14,892 bases of DNA. Origin: Campylobacterales bacterium (lineage in GTDB: Bacteria; Campylobacterota; Campylobacteria; Campylobacterales; JAADDG01). The position numbers were made by a program, and so were the translations under genes. The notes under the pieces were generated by a model. The model searched no databases. It had not been told where the DNA came from and saw nothing but the letters and a program-made list of their open reading frames with translations. The stretch covers positions 1 through 14,892 of the forward strand of contig JALVCR010000055.1 in NCBI GenBank assembly GCA_027009865.1, in the 5' to 3' direction. Below, in pieces: positions 14,768-14,892 of the stretch (positions are counted from its first letter, which is position 1; the number at the start of each line of letters is the position of its first letter).

Positions 14768-14794
14768 ATATCGGCAAAATTATAAAATAATTTA
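14768..14794 (-). promoter_or_regulatory. Probable sigma-28 (FliA) promoter of the chemotaxis pair
   Basis: Read on the minus strand, TAAATTAT (14794-14787), 11 bases, then GCCGATAT (14775-14768). The sigma-28 consensus is TAAAGTTT-N11-GCCGATAA, giving six and seven matches of eight with exact spacing. Transcription would start near 14761, about 28 bases before the PAS gene. The GC-rich GCCGAT core is unlikely by chance in this AT-rich stretch. Confidence 0.6.
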
Positions 14795-14840
14795 TAAATT
14801 ATAAGAGATTAGGGAAGAAAAAATAGAAGAAGGGAAGAGA

Positions 14841-14892
14841 TTAGATATAAAATTTTTTTAAAAATTCATCATCAATATCCAACAATCCCCTC
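14841..14892 (-). CDS. Possible C-terminal end of an upstream minus-strand gene
   Basis: One minus-strand frame is open from the right edge for 16 codons and ends with TAA at 14841-14843. The encoded end is GLLDIDDEFLKKFYI, which reads like a natural protein C-terminus. Too little is present to identify a family, and a frame this short can be open by chance. No terminator hairpin is seen between it and the sigma-28-type promoter. Confidence 0.35.
   Translation of the reverse strand, partial: RGLLDIDDEFLKKFYI

Noticed and set aside
1..14892. CRISPR array, tRNA, rRNA, insertion sequence or phage genes
   Set aside because: No regularly spaced repeats, cloverleaf, rRNA-like stretch, transposase or integrase coding region was seen on either strand.

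Overview
This window looks like chromosomal DNA of an AT-rich member of the Campylobacterota (former Epsilonproteobacteria). The evidence is the ATP synthase gene order b'-b-delta-alpha-gamma-beta-epsilon running straight into tolQ-tolR-tolA/tonB-tolB, with no a or c subunit genes. Other group traits are a b subunit with a signal-peptide-like N-terminus, T-rich extended -10 promoters, and an Aer/CetB-type PAS protein beside a transducer. I cannot name the genus. No rRNA, tRNA, CRISPR array, transposase or phage gene was found.

Layout. (1) Positions 1-7839, minus strand: one long run of eleven genes with gaps of at most 29 bp or short overlaps. It encodes the peripheral part of the F-type ATP synthase (atpF', atpF, atpH, atpA, atpG, atpD, atpC), then the inner-membrane motor of the Tol-Pal system (TolQ, TolR, a TolA/TonB-like protein) and the start of TolB, cut by the window edge. 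No terminator separates the two modules. (2) 7840-8144: a 305-bp divergent intergenic region with an 18-bp perfect palindrome over the likely atp promoter, a widely spaced inverted repeat, and a likely promoter for the gene on the other side. (3) 8145-10157, plus strand: a large lipoprotein of unknown function, followed by a hairpin terminator. (4) 10242-12725, plus strand: a small Cys-containing protein with a strong promoter, then a tight cluster of a degenerate receiver-like protein, the 16S rRNA methyltransferase RsmD, and a glutamate/aspartate:cation symporter. (5) 12747-14733, minus strand: a two-gene chemotaxis operon, convergent with the symporter. A PAS-only, Aer/CetB-like redox sensor comes first. 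It overlaps a membrane transducer that carries a C-terminal zinc-binding CZB domain. A well-spaced sigma-28-type promoter lies upstream. (6) The right edge may hold the last codons of another minus-strand gene.

How the genes fit together. The minus-strand operon joins proton-driven ATP synthesis with a motor that uses the same proton gradient to maintain the envelope. The chemotaxis pair probably lets the cell steer by its redox or energy state, and the CZB domain suggests a second, zinc- or oxidant-dependent input. That combination is the most interesting system here, although its parts belong to known families. The lipoprotein and the pseudo-receiver are the least understood genes.
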